A stretch of 64,000 nt of DNA. It comes from Patulibacter sp. SYSU D01012. GTDB lineage: Bacteria; Actinomycetota; Thermoleophilia; Solirubrobacterales; Solirubrobacteraceae. The position numbers were made by a program, and so were the translations under genes. Below are positions 6,261 to 15,979 of this stretch, one piece after another. The stretch is taken from assembly GCF_017916475.1 (NCBI RefSeq), contig NZ_JAFMTB010000003.1, positions 284,009 through 348,008 on the forward strand. The letters run 5' to 3'. Position 1 is the stretch's first letter, and each line of letters starts with the position of its first letter. The notes under the pieces are model-generated. The model saw only the letters and a program-made list of their open reading frames with translations, was not told where the DNA came from and did no database searches.

Positions 6261-9028
6261 CGGGCGGCCCGCTCCAGCGCCAGCCGCGCCAGCTCGACGC
6301 GCGAGCGCACGCCGAGCTTCGCGAACGCGTGGCGCAGGTGAGTGCTGACGGTGTGCGGCGACACGAACAGCCGCTCGGCGACCGCGCGGTTGCTCAGCCC
6401 CTGCGCCACCAGCTCGGCCACCGCGGCCTCGGACCGCGTCAGGCTCTCCCAGCCCGCCGTCGGGGTCGGCGCCGCGCCGCGGCCGGCGCGGACCCCCAGG
6501 CGGCGCAGGCGGCCGCGGACGCGGGCGGCGTCCCACGACGCCTCGGCGGCCACGTAGCCGTCGAGGGCCTCGCGCAGCAGGGCGACCGCGTCGTCGCCGG
6601 CGCCGGTGCGGACCCGCAGCACCGCGCGGTCCTCGCGCACGGACGCGAGCGCGAGGGGACGCTGACCCGGCCGCAGCGTCTCGGCGGCCGCGGCGAGGGC
6701 GCGCTCGTCGCGGTCCAGCAGCCCGCGGGCGTGGAGGACGGCAGCGGCCGGCTCCGCCACCCCGGGGTCCGCCCCCGCGATCGCCTCGGCGTCGGCCACG
6801 GCCCGGCGGGCCAGGGCCGCGTCGCCCCCCGCCAGCGCGATCCGCACGAGCTGCGGCGGGTCCAGGACGTCGCGGATCATCGTCGGCAGCACGGACTCGT
6901 CCCCGTCCGGGCCCAGCTCGGCGAGCACGCCGACGGCGGCGTGCGGGTCGCCCGCGGCGGCCGCCTGCAGCGCCAGCAGCCACGCGGCGTGGCGGCGGAT
7001 CTCGGGCGCCTCGCGGTCGAGCGCCCGGCGCGCGACGGTTGCCGTCACCCGCGTGACGTGCGCGCTGCCGGCGTGCAGGGCGGCCCGGCCGAGCGCGAGC
7101 AGCGCCATCGCGTCGGGGCCGGAGCGCACGACGCTGCCGGCGTCCAGGTTGGCCAGGCCCTCGAGCGCGGCGAGCGCGTCGGCGGGCCGTCCGGCCTCGA
7201 GCAGCATCCGCCCGCGGCGCTGCTCCCACAGCTCGGCCATCCACGCCTGGCCGGCGGCGCGGGCGCCCTCCCGCCCGGCGTCGACGGTGCGCAGCGCCCC
7301 GGCGTAGTCGCCGCGGTGCGCGGCGACGTCGGCGAGCCAGTGCGGCCAGATCGCGACGCGCACCGGGTCGTCGGGGTGGGCGGCCAGGTCGGCGCGGATG
7401 CGACGCTCCTGCGCGGCGATCCGCCCGGCGGCCAGGTCGAGCACCGCCTCGGCCGCGACGAGCCCGAACGCCGCGTCGGCGTCCCCGGGCACCGCGGCGA
7501 CGGCGGCCACCGCCTCGGGGCGCAGCGCCTCGGCGGCGCGCGAGCGGCCCGCGATGCCCAGACCGTGCACGAGCTTCGCCAGGTGGCGGGCGCGCAGGGC
7601 GGGCGAGACGCCGTCGAGCGCCAGGGCGGCGCGGCCGGCCGCGACCGCGTCGTCGGGGGCGACGGAGAACATCCACGCGATGCTCAGCAGCACCTCGGCC
7701 TGCTGCTCGGCCTCGAGCACGTCGGCCAGGGCGGTGCGGGCGAAGGCCAGGCCCTCCTCCGCCCGGCCCGCGGCGTGCAGCAGGCGGGCGGCGGCCGCGG
7801 CGAGCGGCGCTCGCTCCGGGTCGTCGGGGTCGGCGAGGGCGAACCCGCGGCGGGCCAGGTCGGCGCCGGTGGACGGGTCGCTGCGCTCCAGGTCGTTCGC
7901 AGCGGCGAGCAGGAGCGCGGTCGCGGCGCGGTCGCCGGCCGGCGCGCTCGCGGCCAGCGCGGCGGCGACCTCGGCCGGCCGCGCGCCCGCCGCCAGCCGC
8001 ACGTCCACGGCCTCGCGCTCGAGCGTGCGACGGATCGCCGCGGGCATCGACCCCAGCAGCGCCTCGCAGACGAGGTCGTGGCGGAACGCCAGCCCGCCGT
8101 CGGGCTCCTCCGTCAGGACGTCGGCGGCGACGAGCTCGCGCACCGCCGCCGCGAGCGTGCCGTCGTCGACGGCCGCGAGCGAGGCGAGCTGCCCGCGGTC
8201 GAAGCGCCGGCCCAGCACGGCGGCGACGTCGGCCACGGCGCGCGCGTCGGCGGACTGGCGCTCCAGGCGGGCGCGGGTGGCGGCGTGGACGCGCGCCGGC
8301 AGCGACGCCTCCACGGCGGCGGTCGGCGTGGCGTCCTCGCGAGCGCCGCGCAGCAGCTCGAGCAGCAGGAACGGATGACCCTCGGCCCGCCGCACCGTGT
8401 CGGCGAGCCGGTCGTCGGGCGCCCCGCCGAGCACGTCCTGGGCGATGCGGCCCACCGCCGCGGACGGCAGCGCCGCGAGCGGCAGCGTGGTGGCCCCCGC
8501 GTCGCGTGCGGCGGCGACCAGCGCCTGGAGCGCGGGGGGCGCCTGCGTGGGGCGGTACGCCAGCACCCACACGAGCGGCAGGGCGAGCAGGCGCGGGACG
8601 AGGGTGCGCAGCAGGCCCAGGCTGGCCCGGTCGGCCCACTGCAGGTCGTCGAGGGCGACGAGCAGCGGCCGCCGCGCGGTCCGCTCCTGCAGCAGCAGCT
8701 CGAGCTCCTCGACGAACCAGCGTTCGCGGTCGGGGTGCTCGCGGACGTCCGGCAGCGTCGCCGTCGGCTCGGCGGCGCGCACGAGCACCTGCAGCACCAG
8801 GCCCATCGGCAGCGGCTCGTCGCCCGGGGCGGCCAGGCCGGACGCGGTCCCGGCGCCGGCGTCGCGGGCCAGCCGCAGCGCCTCCTGCAGCAGGCGCGTC
8901 TTGCCGAGCCCCGCGTCGCCGGGGACGAGGAGCGCGCTGCCGCGCCCGCGGGTGCGGGCGTCGTCGAGGGCGGAGCGGAGGGCGCGGCGCTCGCGGTCCC
9001 GGCCGCGGAGGGGATGGGCGGCGATCAT
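6257..9028 (-). CDS. LAL-type ATPase LuxR-family transcriptional regulator (intact Walker A)
   Basis: A 923-residue large ATP-binding LuxR regulator. Its N-terminal AAA/NACHT-like domain has an intact Walker A (G37-DAGLG-K43-T44) and Walker B (LLVALDDLQWAD). A long alpha-helical, TPR-like Ala/Leu-rich middle follows, then a C-terminal LuxR HTH (LTRSEAAVAELVAQGLSNRA...SPHTVSTHLRHAFAKLGV). Such MalT-like proteins bind ATP and an effector, then activate promoters. The ATG at 9028 directly precedes the conserved LRGRDRERRAL start of the domain; a GTG at 9097 is an alternative. A possible -10 (TACCGT, 9134-9139) lies in the divergent region shared with the next LAL gene. Its stop codon overlaps that of the convergent hydrolase. 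Confidence 0.88.
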   Translation of the reverse strand: MIAAHPLRGRDRERRALRSALDDARTRGRGSALLVPGDAGLGKTRLLQEALRLARDAGAGTASGLAAPGDEPLPMGLVLQVLVRAAEPTATLPDVREHPDRERWFVEELELLLQERTARRPLLVALDDLQWADRASLGLLRTLVPRLLALPLVWVLAYRPTQAPPALQALVAAARDAGATTLPLAALPSAAVGRIAQDVLGGAPDDRLADTVRRAEGHPFLLLELLRGAREDATPTAAVEASLPARVHAATRARLERQSADARAVADVAAVLGRRFDRGQLASLAAVDDGTLAAAVRELVAADVLTEEPDGGLAFRHDLVCEALLGSMPAAIRRTLEREAVDVRLAAGARPAEVAAALAASAPAGDRAATALLLAAANDLERSDPSTGADLARRGFALADPDDPERAPLAAAAARLLHAAGRAEEGLAFARTALADVLEAEQQAEVLLSIAWMFSVAPDDAVAAGRAALALDGVSPALRARHLAKLVHGLGIAGRSRAAEALRPEAVAAVAAVPGDADAAFGLVAAEAVLDLAAGRIAAQERRIRADLAAHPDDPVRVAIWPHWLADVAAHRGDYAGALRTVDAGREGARAAGQAWMAELWEQRRGRMLLEAGRPADALAALEGLANLDAGSVVRSGPDAMALLALGRAALHAGSAHVTRVTATVARRALDREAPEIRRHAAWLLALQAAAAGDPHAAVGVLAELGPDGDESVLPTMIRDVLDPPQLVRIALAGGDAALARRAVADAEAIAGADPGVAEPAAAVLHARGLLDRDERALAAAAETLRPGQRPLALASVREDRAVLRVRTGAGDDAVALLREALDGYVAAEASWDAARVRGRLRRLGVRAGRGAAPTPTAGWESLTRSEAAVAELVAQGLSNRAVAERLFVSPHTVSTHLRHAFAKLGVRSRVELARLALERAAR

Positions 9029-9214
9029 CGGGCGGGAGCGGGCGGCGCGGACCCGGTGTCGGGCCGCCCGAGAGGCGGACGGTGGACGACGGTGCACCGA
9101 AGCGGGGATGGGGGTCCGGACATCGGCGGACCGACGGTAGCAACGCCGCCGGAGACGTCCGTTCACGCGTTCCCCGGGCTAGGATGCGCGCGTCCGGCGC
9201 GCCCGGAGGACGAC

Positions 9215-12031
9215 GTGACGACCCCGGCGCAGCCCCCATCCCCTCCGCCCGGCGACGGACCCGTCCGCGGCCGCGACGGCGCGCTGGCCCGCCTGTCCGC
9301 CGGCGTGGCGGCGCTGGCCGCGGGGACGGGCGGGACGTGGATCGTCGAGGGCCGCGAGGGCCTGGGCGCCAGCCGCCTGCTCCACGCCGTGGCGGACGAC
9401 GCGCGGCGCCGCGGCGTGCGGGTCCTGGCGGGCGACGCCGCGGCCGGCGGGGACCCGGTCCGGGCGGCGCTGCTCGGCGGACCCGCGCCGGTGACGGGCC
9501 CGGACGGGACGCCCGACGTCGTCGCGCTCCTGACCGCGCTGCAGGGGGCGGTCGGCCGCGCGGCCGCCGCCGGGCCCGTGCTGGTGGTCCTGGACGACCT
9601 GCACCGCGCCGACGCGGCCGCCCTCCTGGCGCTGCGCGTCCTGGTGCCCCGGCTCGCCGCCCGGCCCGTCGGCTGGCTGGTGGCCGTCCGCACGGACGCC
9701 GCCGGCACCGACGTGCGGGACGTCGTCGAACGCCTGCGCGACCAGGGCGCCGAGCCGCTGCACCTGGCACCCCTGGAGCCGGCGGCGGTCGCCGCGGTCG
9801 TCGCCGACGTGCTCGGTCCCGATCCCGGCCCGGCGCTGCTGGGCCTGGCGGACGCCGCGGGCGGCCGGCCGCGCGACCTGCTCGCGCTGCTGGCGGGCCT
9901 GGCGGAGGAGGACGCGACGACGCGCCGCGATGGCGTGCTCGTGCCGCGCACGCCCGACGTGGCGCCGGCGCGCTTCGCCGCGCTCCTGCAGGCCCGGGCC
10001 GCGGCGCTGCCGCCCGAGGCACGCCGCCTGCTGCGCGCGGCGGGGCTGCTGGGGGACGAGGTCGGGTTCGCCCCGCTCGCCGCCCTGCTCGGCGTTCCGG
10101 CGTCGGCGCTCGTGCAGCCGCTCCGCGCCGCCATCGCGGCCCGGCTGCTGGACGGCGACGGCCACGATCTGCGCCTGCCGCATCCGCTCGTCGGCGCCGC
10201 GCTCCGCGCCGGGCTCACGGCGGCGGATCGCGCCGAGCTGCGCGACCTGGCGCTCGCCGCCGTCCCGCCCGACGGCGTGCCGACGCCGGCGCTCGCCGGG
10301 GTGGTGGCCGCCGCAGCCGAGCCGCCGGACGCGCGCGCCGCGGCGCTCCTGCGCCGCGCCGCCGAGGCGCTCGCGTCGCGCGATCCCGCCCGCGCCGCGG
10401 CGCTCAGCCGGCGGGCGCTCGAGCTGACGCCGGGCGACGCGGCCGACCGCAGCGGGCTCGTCGCCGCCACCGTCGACCTGCTGCGCGACGCGGGCGACCT
10501 GGCGCGCGCTCGCGCGCTGGCCGCCGCGGCCCTCGCCCGCGACGTCGACGCCGCGGACCAGGCGCGGGTCCGCTTGGCGCTCGCCCGGCTGGTGGCGGCG
10601 ACGTCGTTCGCCGACGCGGCGCGCGACAGCGCTGCGGCGGCCGCCGGCGCCGGCGTGCCCGCCGGCGTCCGGGCCCAGCTCCTGGCCGCCCAGGCGCTCG
10701 CCGAGGTGATGGCGGGCGACGCCGCGGCGGCCGAGGCGACGGCGTCCCGGGCCCGCGAGCTGGCGGCGCACGCGGACGAGCCGACGGCCGCGACGACCGC
10801 GCTGACGGTCCTGTCGATGGCGGCCTTCGACCGCACGGACTGGGACCGCGCGCTGGCGCTCGTCGAGGAGGCGCTGGCGGTGACGCAGCGCGCCGGCGGG
10901 GCGGAGCACGACCTGTGGGCGCCCCCGACGTCGTGGCGCGCCCTGCTGCGCAGCGCCTGCGGCCGCACGGACGAGGCGGTCCGCGACGCCGATCGGGGCA
11001 TCGGCCTGGCCCGCGGCCGCGGGCAGTCCGCCGCCGTGCGGCTGTGGCACGGCACCCGCGCCCGCGTGCTGCTGGACGCCGGCCGGCTCGCCGAGGCGCG
11101 GGACGAGGCGGACGCCGGCCTGGCGCTCGTCCGCCCGGGCGAGCAGGCGGACCTGGCCGAGCTGACCGTCGGCTTCGTCCGCTGCCGCGTCGGGCTGCTG
11201 ACCGGGGACGGGTCCACGCGCCACATCACCCGCGCGCGGGCCGCGCGGATGCTCGCCGCGGAGCCCCCGAGCGTGCGCAGCGCCGGCGCCTGGCTGGCCG
11301 TCCTGCTCGCCGACGCCGAGGGCGACCGCGCGACGGTGCGCCGGCAGGCCCCGGCCCTGGCCGCCGCGGTCGACGGGTCCGGTCCGGCGATGGCCGCGCC
11401 GCTCGACGTCGCCGACGTGCCGCTGCTCGTCCGCGCCGCGCTCGACGCCGGGGCCGACGTCGCCGCGGCGTCCGCCGTCCGGGCGGTCGTCCGCCGGGCG
11501 GCGCTCGCGCCGGCCTACCCCGTCCTGACGGCGGCGGCGCTGCACGCCCGGGCCCTGCTGGCCGGCGACCCGGTGCTGCTCGCCGAGGCCGTCGAGCGGT
11601 TCGCCCTGGTCCCGCGGCCGCTGCCCCGCGCCGCCGCGCACGAGCACCTGGGCCGACTGCTCGCGGCGAGCGACCCCGGGGGCGCGGCGCGGCACCTGGA
11701 GGCGGCGCTGGCGCTGCTGCGGCCCACGGGCGCGGCGGCGCCGATCCGCCGCATCGAGGACGCGCTGCGGGCGCTCGGCGGCACCCCCGCCGGCCCGGCG
11801 CCGACGGCCGGTCCGACCGGATGGGCGGCGCTCAGCCCCGCGGAGCGCCGGGTGGCCGAGGCCGCGGCCGACGGGGGGACCAACCGCGAGCTCGGCGAGC
11901 GCCTGCACCTGTCGGGGAACACCGTGGCCACCCACCTGCGCCGGGCGTACGCGAAGCTCGGCGTCGCCTCGCGCGTCGAGCTGGTGCGCGTCGTGCGGGA
12001 GCGTCACGCGGCCGAGTCGGATGACGCATGA
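9215..12031 (+). CDS. LAL-type LuxR regulator with degenerate Walker A
   Basis: A 938-residue protein with the same architecture as its divergent neighbour: an N-terminal ATPase-like domain, a long helical-repeat middle and a C-terminal LuxR HTH (LSPAERRVAEAAADGG...HLSGNTVATHLRRAYAKLGV). The P-loop reads G46-REGLG-A52-S53, so the invariant lysine is replaced by alanine, while Walker B (VLVVLDDLHRAD) is kept. It may have lost ATP hydrolysis or use nucleotide only weakly (inference). The GTG start at 9215 is preceded by GGAGGA at 9205-9210, and a -10-like TAGGAT lies at 9180-9185. This position excludes the very long open frame that continues upstream. Confidence 0.87.
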   Translation: MTTPAQPPSPPPGDGPVRGRDGALARLSAGVAALAAGTGGTWIVEGREGLGASRLLHAVADDARRRGVRVLAGDAAAGGDPVRAALLGGPAPVTGPDGTPDVVALLTALQGAVGRAAAAGPVLVVLDDLHRADAAALLALRVLVPRLAARPVGWLVAVRTDAAGTDVRDVVERLRDQGAEPLHLAPLEPAAVAAVVADVLGPDPGPALLGLADAAGGRPRDLLALLAGLAEEDATTRRDGVLVPRTPDVAPARFAALLQARAAALPPEARRLLRAAGLLGDEVGFAPLAALLGVPASALVQPLRAAIAARLLDGDGHDLRLPHPLVGAALRAGLTAADRAELRDLALAAVPPDGVPTPALAGVVAAAAEPPDARAAALLRRAAEALASRDPARAAALSRRALELTPGDAADRSGLVAATVDLLRDAGDLARARALAAAALARDVDAADQARVRLALARLVAATSFADAARDSAAAAAGAGVPAGVRAQLLAAQALAEVMAGDAAAAEATASRARELAAHADEPTAATTALTVLSMAAFDRTDWDRALALVEEALAVTQRAGGAEHDLWAPPTSWRALLRSACGRTDEAVRDADRGIGLARGRGQSAAVRLWHGTRARVLLDAGRLAEARDEADAGLALVRPGEQADLAELTVGFVRCRVGLLTGDGSTRHITRARAARMLAAEPPSVRSAGAWLAVLLADAEGDRATVRRQAPALAAAVDGSGPAMAAPLDVADVPLLVRAALDAGADVAAASAVRAVVRRAALAPAYPVLTAAALHARALLAGDPVLLAEAVERFALVPRPLPRAAAHEHLGRLLAASDPGGAARHLEAALALLRPTGAAAPIRRIEDALRALGGTPAGPAPTAGPTGWAALSPAERRVAEAAADGGTNRELGERLHLSGNTVATHLRRAYAKLGVASRVELVRVVRERHAAESDDA

Positions 12032-12094
12032 GGCGGGCGGGCGGGCGGCCTAGCGTCGGGAGCGTCCTCCTCTCCGACCCTCAGCGAGGTCCCC

Positions 12095-13066
12095 ATGTCC
12101 GACGCCGCCCCCGTCCTCGAGCCCGCCGCGCAGGCGTTCGCCGACGCCACCGCCCAGCCGCCGTACCTGCCCGACCTGGGTCCGATCGAGGGCCGCAAGG
12201 CCGTCGACGAGGTCCAGTCCGGCGAGATCGAGAAGCCCGCCGTCGACGAGGACTGGGTCACCCTGTCCGGGCCGGCCGGCGACTTCCGCGTGCGCATCGT
12301 CCGCCCGGCGAACGCCTTCGGTCCGCTCCCCGCCGTCCTCTACGTCCACGGCGCCGGCTGGGTCTTCGGCGACGTCCACACCCACGACCGCCTCGTCCGC
12401 GACCTCGCCGTCGGCGCGGGCGTGGCGGTCGTCTTCCCCGACTACCACCGCTCGCCCGAGGTCCGCTACCCCGTCGCGGTCGAGGAGGCGTACGCCACCG
12501 CCCGCTGGATCGCCGAGAAGGGCGACGAGGCCCGCATCGACGGCTCGCGCATCGCGGTCGCCGGCGACTCCGTCGGCGGCAACATGTCCGCGGCGCTGAC
12601 GCTGCTGGCCAAGGAGCGCGGCGACGTGACGTTCCGGGGGCAGGCGCTGCTGTACCCCGTGACGGACGCCGCGTTCGACACCGCCAGCTACCACGAGTTC
12701 GCCGAGGGCTTCTTCCTGCGGCGCGACGCGATGCAGTGGTTCTGGGACCAGTACACGACGGACGAGGCCGAGCGCGCGCAGATCACGGTCAGCCCGCTGC
12801 GCGCCACGACGGAGCAGCTCGCCGGCCTGCCGCGCGCCCTGGTGATCACGGCCGAGGCCGACGTCCTGCGCGACGAGGGCGAGGCGTACGCCCGCAGCCT
12901 GCGGCGCGCCGGCGTCGACGTGGCGTCCACCCGCTACGGCGGGATGATCCACGACTTCATGATGCTCAACGACCTGCGGGCCACGAACGGCGCCACCGCG
13001 GCGATCGCGCAGGCCGCCGCGTTCCTCGCGGACGTGCTGCGCGCGCCGGATCACCAGACCGTGTGA
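12095..13066 (+). CDS. Alpha/beta hydrolase, hormone-sensitive-lipase (HSL) family esterase
   Basis: A 323-residue HSL/bacterial family IV esterase. The oxyanion motif is H85-GAGW (a variant of HGGG), the nucleophile is S159 in GDSVGGN, and the acid and base sit in EADVLRDEGEAYA and GGMIHDFMML. An N-terminal cap of about 60 residues is present. It hydrolyses short- to medium-chain esters or acetylated compounds; the exact substrate is unknown. It lies between two LAL regulators, 64 bases after one and 35 bases before the other, and may be their target or share their message. A -10-like TAGCGT lies about 40 bases upstream. Confidence 0.88.
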   Translation: MSDAAPVLEPAAQAFADATAQPPYLPDLGPIEGRKAVDEVQSGEIEKPAVDEDWVTLSGPAGDFRVRIVRPANAFGPLPAVLYVHGAGWVFGDVHTHDRLVRDLAVGAGVAVVFPDYHRSPEVRYPVAVEEAYATARWIAEKGDEARIDGSRIAVAGDSVGGNMSAALTLLAKERGDVTFRGQALLYPVTDAAFDTASYHEFAEGFFLRRDAMQWFWDQYTTDEAERAQITVSPLRATTEQLAGLPRALVITAEADVLRDEGEAYARSLRRAGVDVASTRYGGMIHDFMMLNDLRATNGATAAIAQAAAFLADVLRAPDHQTV

Positions 13067-13100
13067 TGAAACCGCGGCGGGTCCGCGTCACCGTGGGGGC

Positions 13101-15830
13101 ATGCCCGTCCCTGAGGTGCGCCCGCCGCTCGGCCGCGACGACGAGCTCGCCGCCGTCGCCCGCGTCGCCGGCGCCCCGGAGGGCGTCGTCGGCCTGGCGC
13201 TCGTCGGCGAGCCCGGCGCCGGCACGACCACGCTGCTGCGCGAGGGCGCCCGCGACGCGATCGAGTCCGGCGTGCGGGTGCTCGTCCTCACGCCGGTGCC
13301 CGCCCGCGCCGCGCGGCCGCTCGCCGCGCTGCGCGAGCTGGCCGCCACGCTCGGCGCGCCGTTCGCCCCGCTCGGCCCCGACGTCGACCGCGACGAGCGC
13401 GACGCCCGCGTGGCGACGCTCCTGCGGGACGCGGCGCGCGACCGTCCGACGGTGCTGCTGCTCGACGGCGTCGCGTGGGTCGACGACGCCAGCTGGGACG
13501 CCCTGACCCTGGCCGCCCGCGCGCTGCGGGCGGAGCCGTTCGCGCTGCTGGCCGCGGGCGGCCCGGCGGACGCGCGGGTCCGCCGGTCGGGCCTGGACGT
13601 GGTCCGGCTCGATCCGCTCGGCCCGTCCGCCGCGTCGGCCCTGGTCGCCGCCGTGGCGCCCGGCCTGCCCGTCGGCCTGCGCGCCCGCACGCTCGAGGCC
13701 GCCGGCGGCAACCCCCTCGCGCTGCGCGAGCTCGCGACCGCGTCGCGGGACGCCTGGAGCCGCTGCTCCACCCGGCCGCACGGCGCCGTCCCGCTCTCGC
13801 CCCGCCTGGTCGACGCGTTCGACCCCGCGCCGCGCGTGCGCGACGAGCTCGAGGCGGCCGTGGTCCTGGCCGCGGCCGCCGCGGACCGGGCCGAGCTGGG
13901 CGACGCGGTGGCCGTGGCCGCCCGGGTGACGGGGCGGGACGAGGCCGCGGCGCTCGCCGCCTGCTCGGCGCTGGCGGCGCGCGGGCTGCTCGTCGCCGAG
14001 GACGAGACGGTCGGCTTCCGCACCGAGGTGGCGCGCGCCGTCGCCTACCGCGCCGCGTCGCTGCCGCGCCGGCACGCGGTGCACGTGGCCTTCGCCGCCG
14101 TGGTCGCCACGGAGCCGGACCGCGCCGCGTGGCACCGGTCCGCAGCGTCGCTGCGGCGCGACCCCGACCTGGCCGCGACGCTGGCGGAGGGCGCCACCGC
14201 GGCCCGCCTGCGCGGCGGGCTGCGCGACGCGCTCGCCACGATGGAGCGCGCCGCGCGCGTCAGCCCGCCGGGCGACGACCGGGTCGCGCGGCTGCTCGAG
14301 GCCGCGGCGATGGCGTTCGAGATCGGGCGCCCCGACCTGGTCGACCGGCTGGTCTCCGAGGCCGTCCACGCCGCGACGACGCCCGCGCACCGCGAGCGCA
14401 TCGGCTGGATCCAGGCGGTCTACGACCTGGGACGCCCCGACGACGGCCGCGGGGCGCTCGCGTTCGCCCGCCACGCCGAGGCGGCGGCGACCGGCCCCGA
14501 CGCCCCGTGGCGCGACGACTGGGTGCGCGCCCTCGCCATCCGCGTCGGCGAGCGCGCCGCGTCGACCCCGCCCGCGGCGCTGCCGGCGGACGCGCTGCGG
14601 GCGGCCGTCGCGCGGATGGGCGGGATGGAGCGGCACCCGGCGCTGGCGGGCGTGCTCGCGACCGTCGCCCCGGCGGAGCACGGTGCGGCCGTCCTGGCCC
14701 ACCTGCGCGCGCTGCCGGCCGACGCGGGCGGCGACCCGCGCCTGGGCCGCCACCTGGGGCAGACGGCGCACGAGCTCGGCGACGACCGGCTCGCCATCGC
14801 GTCCCTCACGGCGGCCGCCGACCGCATGCGGCTCGAGGGTCGCTGGGGGATGCTGCCCGTCGCGCTGATGCAGCGCGGGTGGGCGTCGTACGGCACCGGC
14901 GAGCTGACCCGCGCCCGCGCCGACGCCGACGCCGCCGCGCGGCTGGCGCAGGACACCGGGCAGGACGTGCTGCGCGCGCAGGCCGGCGCGCTGCAGGCCC
15001 TCGTCGAGGGGATCGCCGGCGACCCGGTCGCCGCCGACGCGCGCGCCGCGGCGGCGGAGCGGGCGCTCGTCGGGCGGACGGGACACCTGGCCGACGCGCA
15101 CGTCGCCCGCGGGATCATCGCGCTGTGGTCGGGCCGCTGGGACGACGCCGCGGACTGGTTCGCCCGCCTGTGGGCGCCGGACGGCGCGGCGGCGCTCGAG
15201 TCGCGGCGCTGGCTCGTGATCGGGGACTACGCCGAGGCCGCGGCCGCCGCGGGCCGCGCCGACGAGGTGCGGCCGCACGTGGCGGCGCTGGCGCGGACGG
15301 CCGCGGCGGTCGACGCGCCGCGGCTGCGGCGCGGCGTGGCGGTCGCGCGGGCGGCGCTCGCGGACGACGACGCGGCCGCGGACGCGTTCGTCGCGGCGGC
15401 GCGCGCCGCCGCGCCGCTCGGCCCCCTGGCGGCGGCCCGCGTGCACCTGGGCCACGGGATGTGGCTGCGCCGCCACCGCCGCATCGTCGAGGCGCGGCGC
15501 GAGCTGCGCGCCGCCCGCGACGGCTTCGAGGCGCTCGGCGCCGCCGCGGCGCGCCGACGGGCGGAGCAGGAGCTGCGCGCCGCCGGCACCGCGGCCCCGC
15601 GCTCCGCCACGGGCCCCCGCTTCGACGAGCTCACCGCCCAAGAGCTGCAGATCGCCGAGATGGCCGCGTCGGGCCTGTCCAACCGCGAGATCGGCGCCCG
15701 CCTCTTCCTCTCCCACCGCACGATCGGCTCGCACCTGTACCGCGTGTTCCCCAAGCTCGGCGTGTCGTCGCGGGCGCAGCTGCGGGACGCGCTGACGGCG
15801 CTGGCGGCGGAGGGGCGGCAGCCGGTCTGA
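13101..15830 (+). CDS. LAL-type LuxR regulator with degenerate Walker A and B
   Basis: A 909-residue LAL-type regulator. The N-terminal P-loop is G36-EPGAG-T42-T43, with threonine instead of the invariant lysine, and Walker B reads TVLLLDGVAWVDD, lacking the second acidic residue of the usual DD/DE. A helical-repeat middle rich in Ala/Arg/Glu follows, then a C-terminal LuxR HTH (LTAQELQIAEMAASGLSNRE...LSHRTIGSHLYRVFPKLGV). The HTH looks intact, so DNA binding is expected while ATP hydrolysis is doubtful. The ATG at 13101 follows GTGGGGGC. It is the third such regulator within 10 kb. Confidence 0.87.
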   Translation: MPVPEVRPPLGRDDELAAVARVAGAPEGVVGLALVGEPGAGTTTLLREGARDAIESGVRVLVLTPVPARAARPLAALRELAATLGAPFAPLGPDVDRDERDARVATLLRDAARDRPTVLLLDGVAWVDDASWDALTLAARALRAEPFALLAAGGPADARVRRSGLDVVRLDPLGPSAASALVAAVAPGLPVGLRARTLEAAGGNPLALRELATASRDAWSRCSTRPHGAVPLSPRLVDAFDPAPRVRDELEAAVVLAAAAADRAELGDAVAVAARVTGRDEAAALAACSALAARGLLVAEDETVGFRTEVARAVAYRAASLPRRHAVHVAFAAVVATEPDRAAWHRSAASLRRDPDLAATLAEGATAARLRGGLRDALATMERAARVSPPGDDRVARLLEAAAMAFEIGRPDLVDRLVSEAVHAATTPAHRERIGWIQAVYDLGRPDDGRGALAFARHAEAAATGPDAPWRDDWVRALAIRVGERAASTPPAALPADALRAAVARMGGMERHPALAGVLATVAPAEHGAAVLAHLRALPADAGGDPRLGRHLGQTAHELGDDRLAIASLTAAADRMRLEGRWGMLPVALMQRGWASYGTGELTRARADADAAARLAQDTGQDVLRAQAGALQALVEGIAGDPVAADARAAAAERALVGRTGHLADAHVARGIIALWSGRWDDAADWFARLWAPDGAAALESRRWLVIGDYAEAAAAAGRADEVRPHVAALARTAAAVDAPRLRRGVAVARAALADDDAAADAFVAAARAAAPLGPLAAARVHLGHGMWLRRHRRIVEARRELRAARDGFEALGAAAARRRAEQELRAAGTAAPRSATGPRFDELTAQELQIAEMAASGLSNREIGARLFLSHRTIGSHLYRVFPKLGVSSRAQLRDALTALAAEGRQPV

Positions 15831-15979
15831 GGGACGGCAGCCGGGGCGGGGCCTGGCCGCCCGAGGCGCGCGGGACGTCAGGCTGGATCGGTCGCGTGGT
15901 CGCCGTCGGCACGCGCCGCCGCCCTGCGGTCCGCGACGTGCCGTGCCCGTCGCTCGCCCCGCCGTGTGATCCTTCGGCC

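Noticed and set aside
5460-10022. Very long open frame (about 1500 codons) antisense to real genes
   Set aside because: A shadow caused by extreme GC content: the product is Arg/Pro/Ala low complexity, while the opposite strand carries a complete hydrolase and LAL proteins with motifs.
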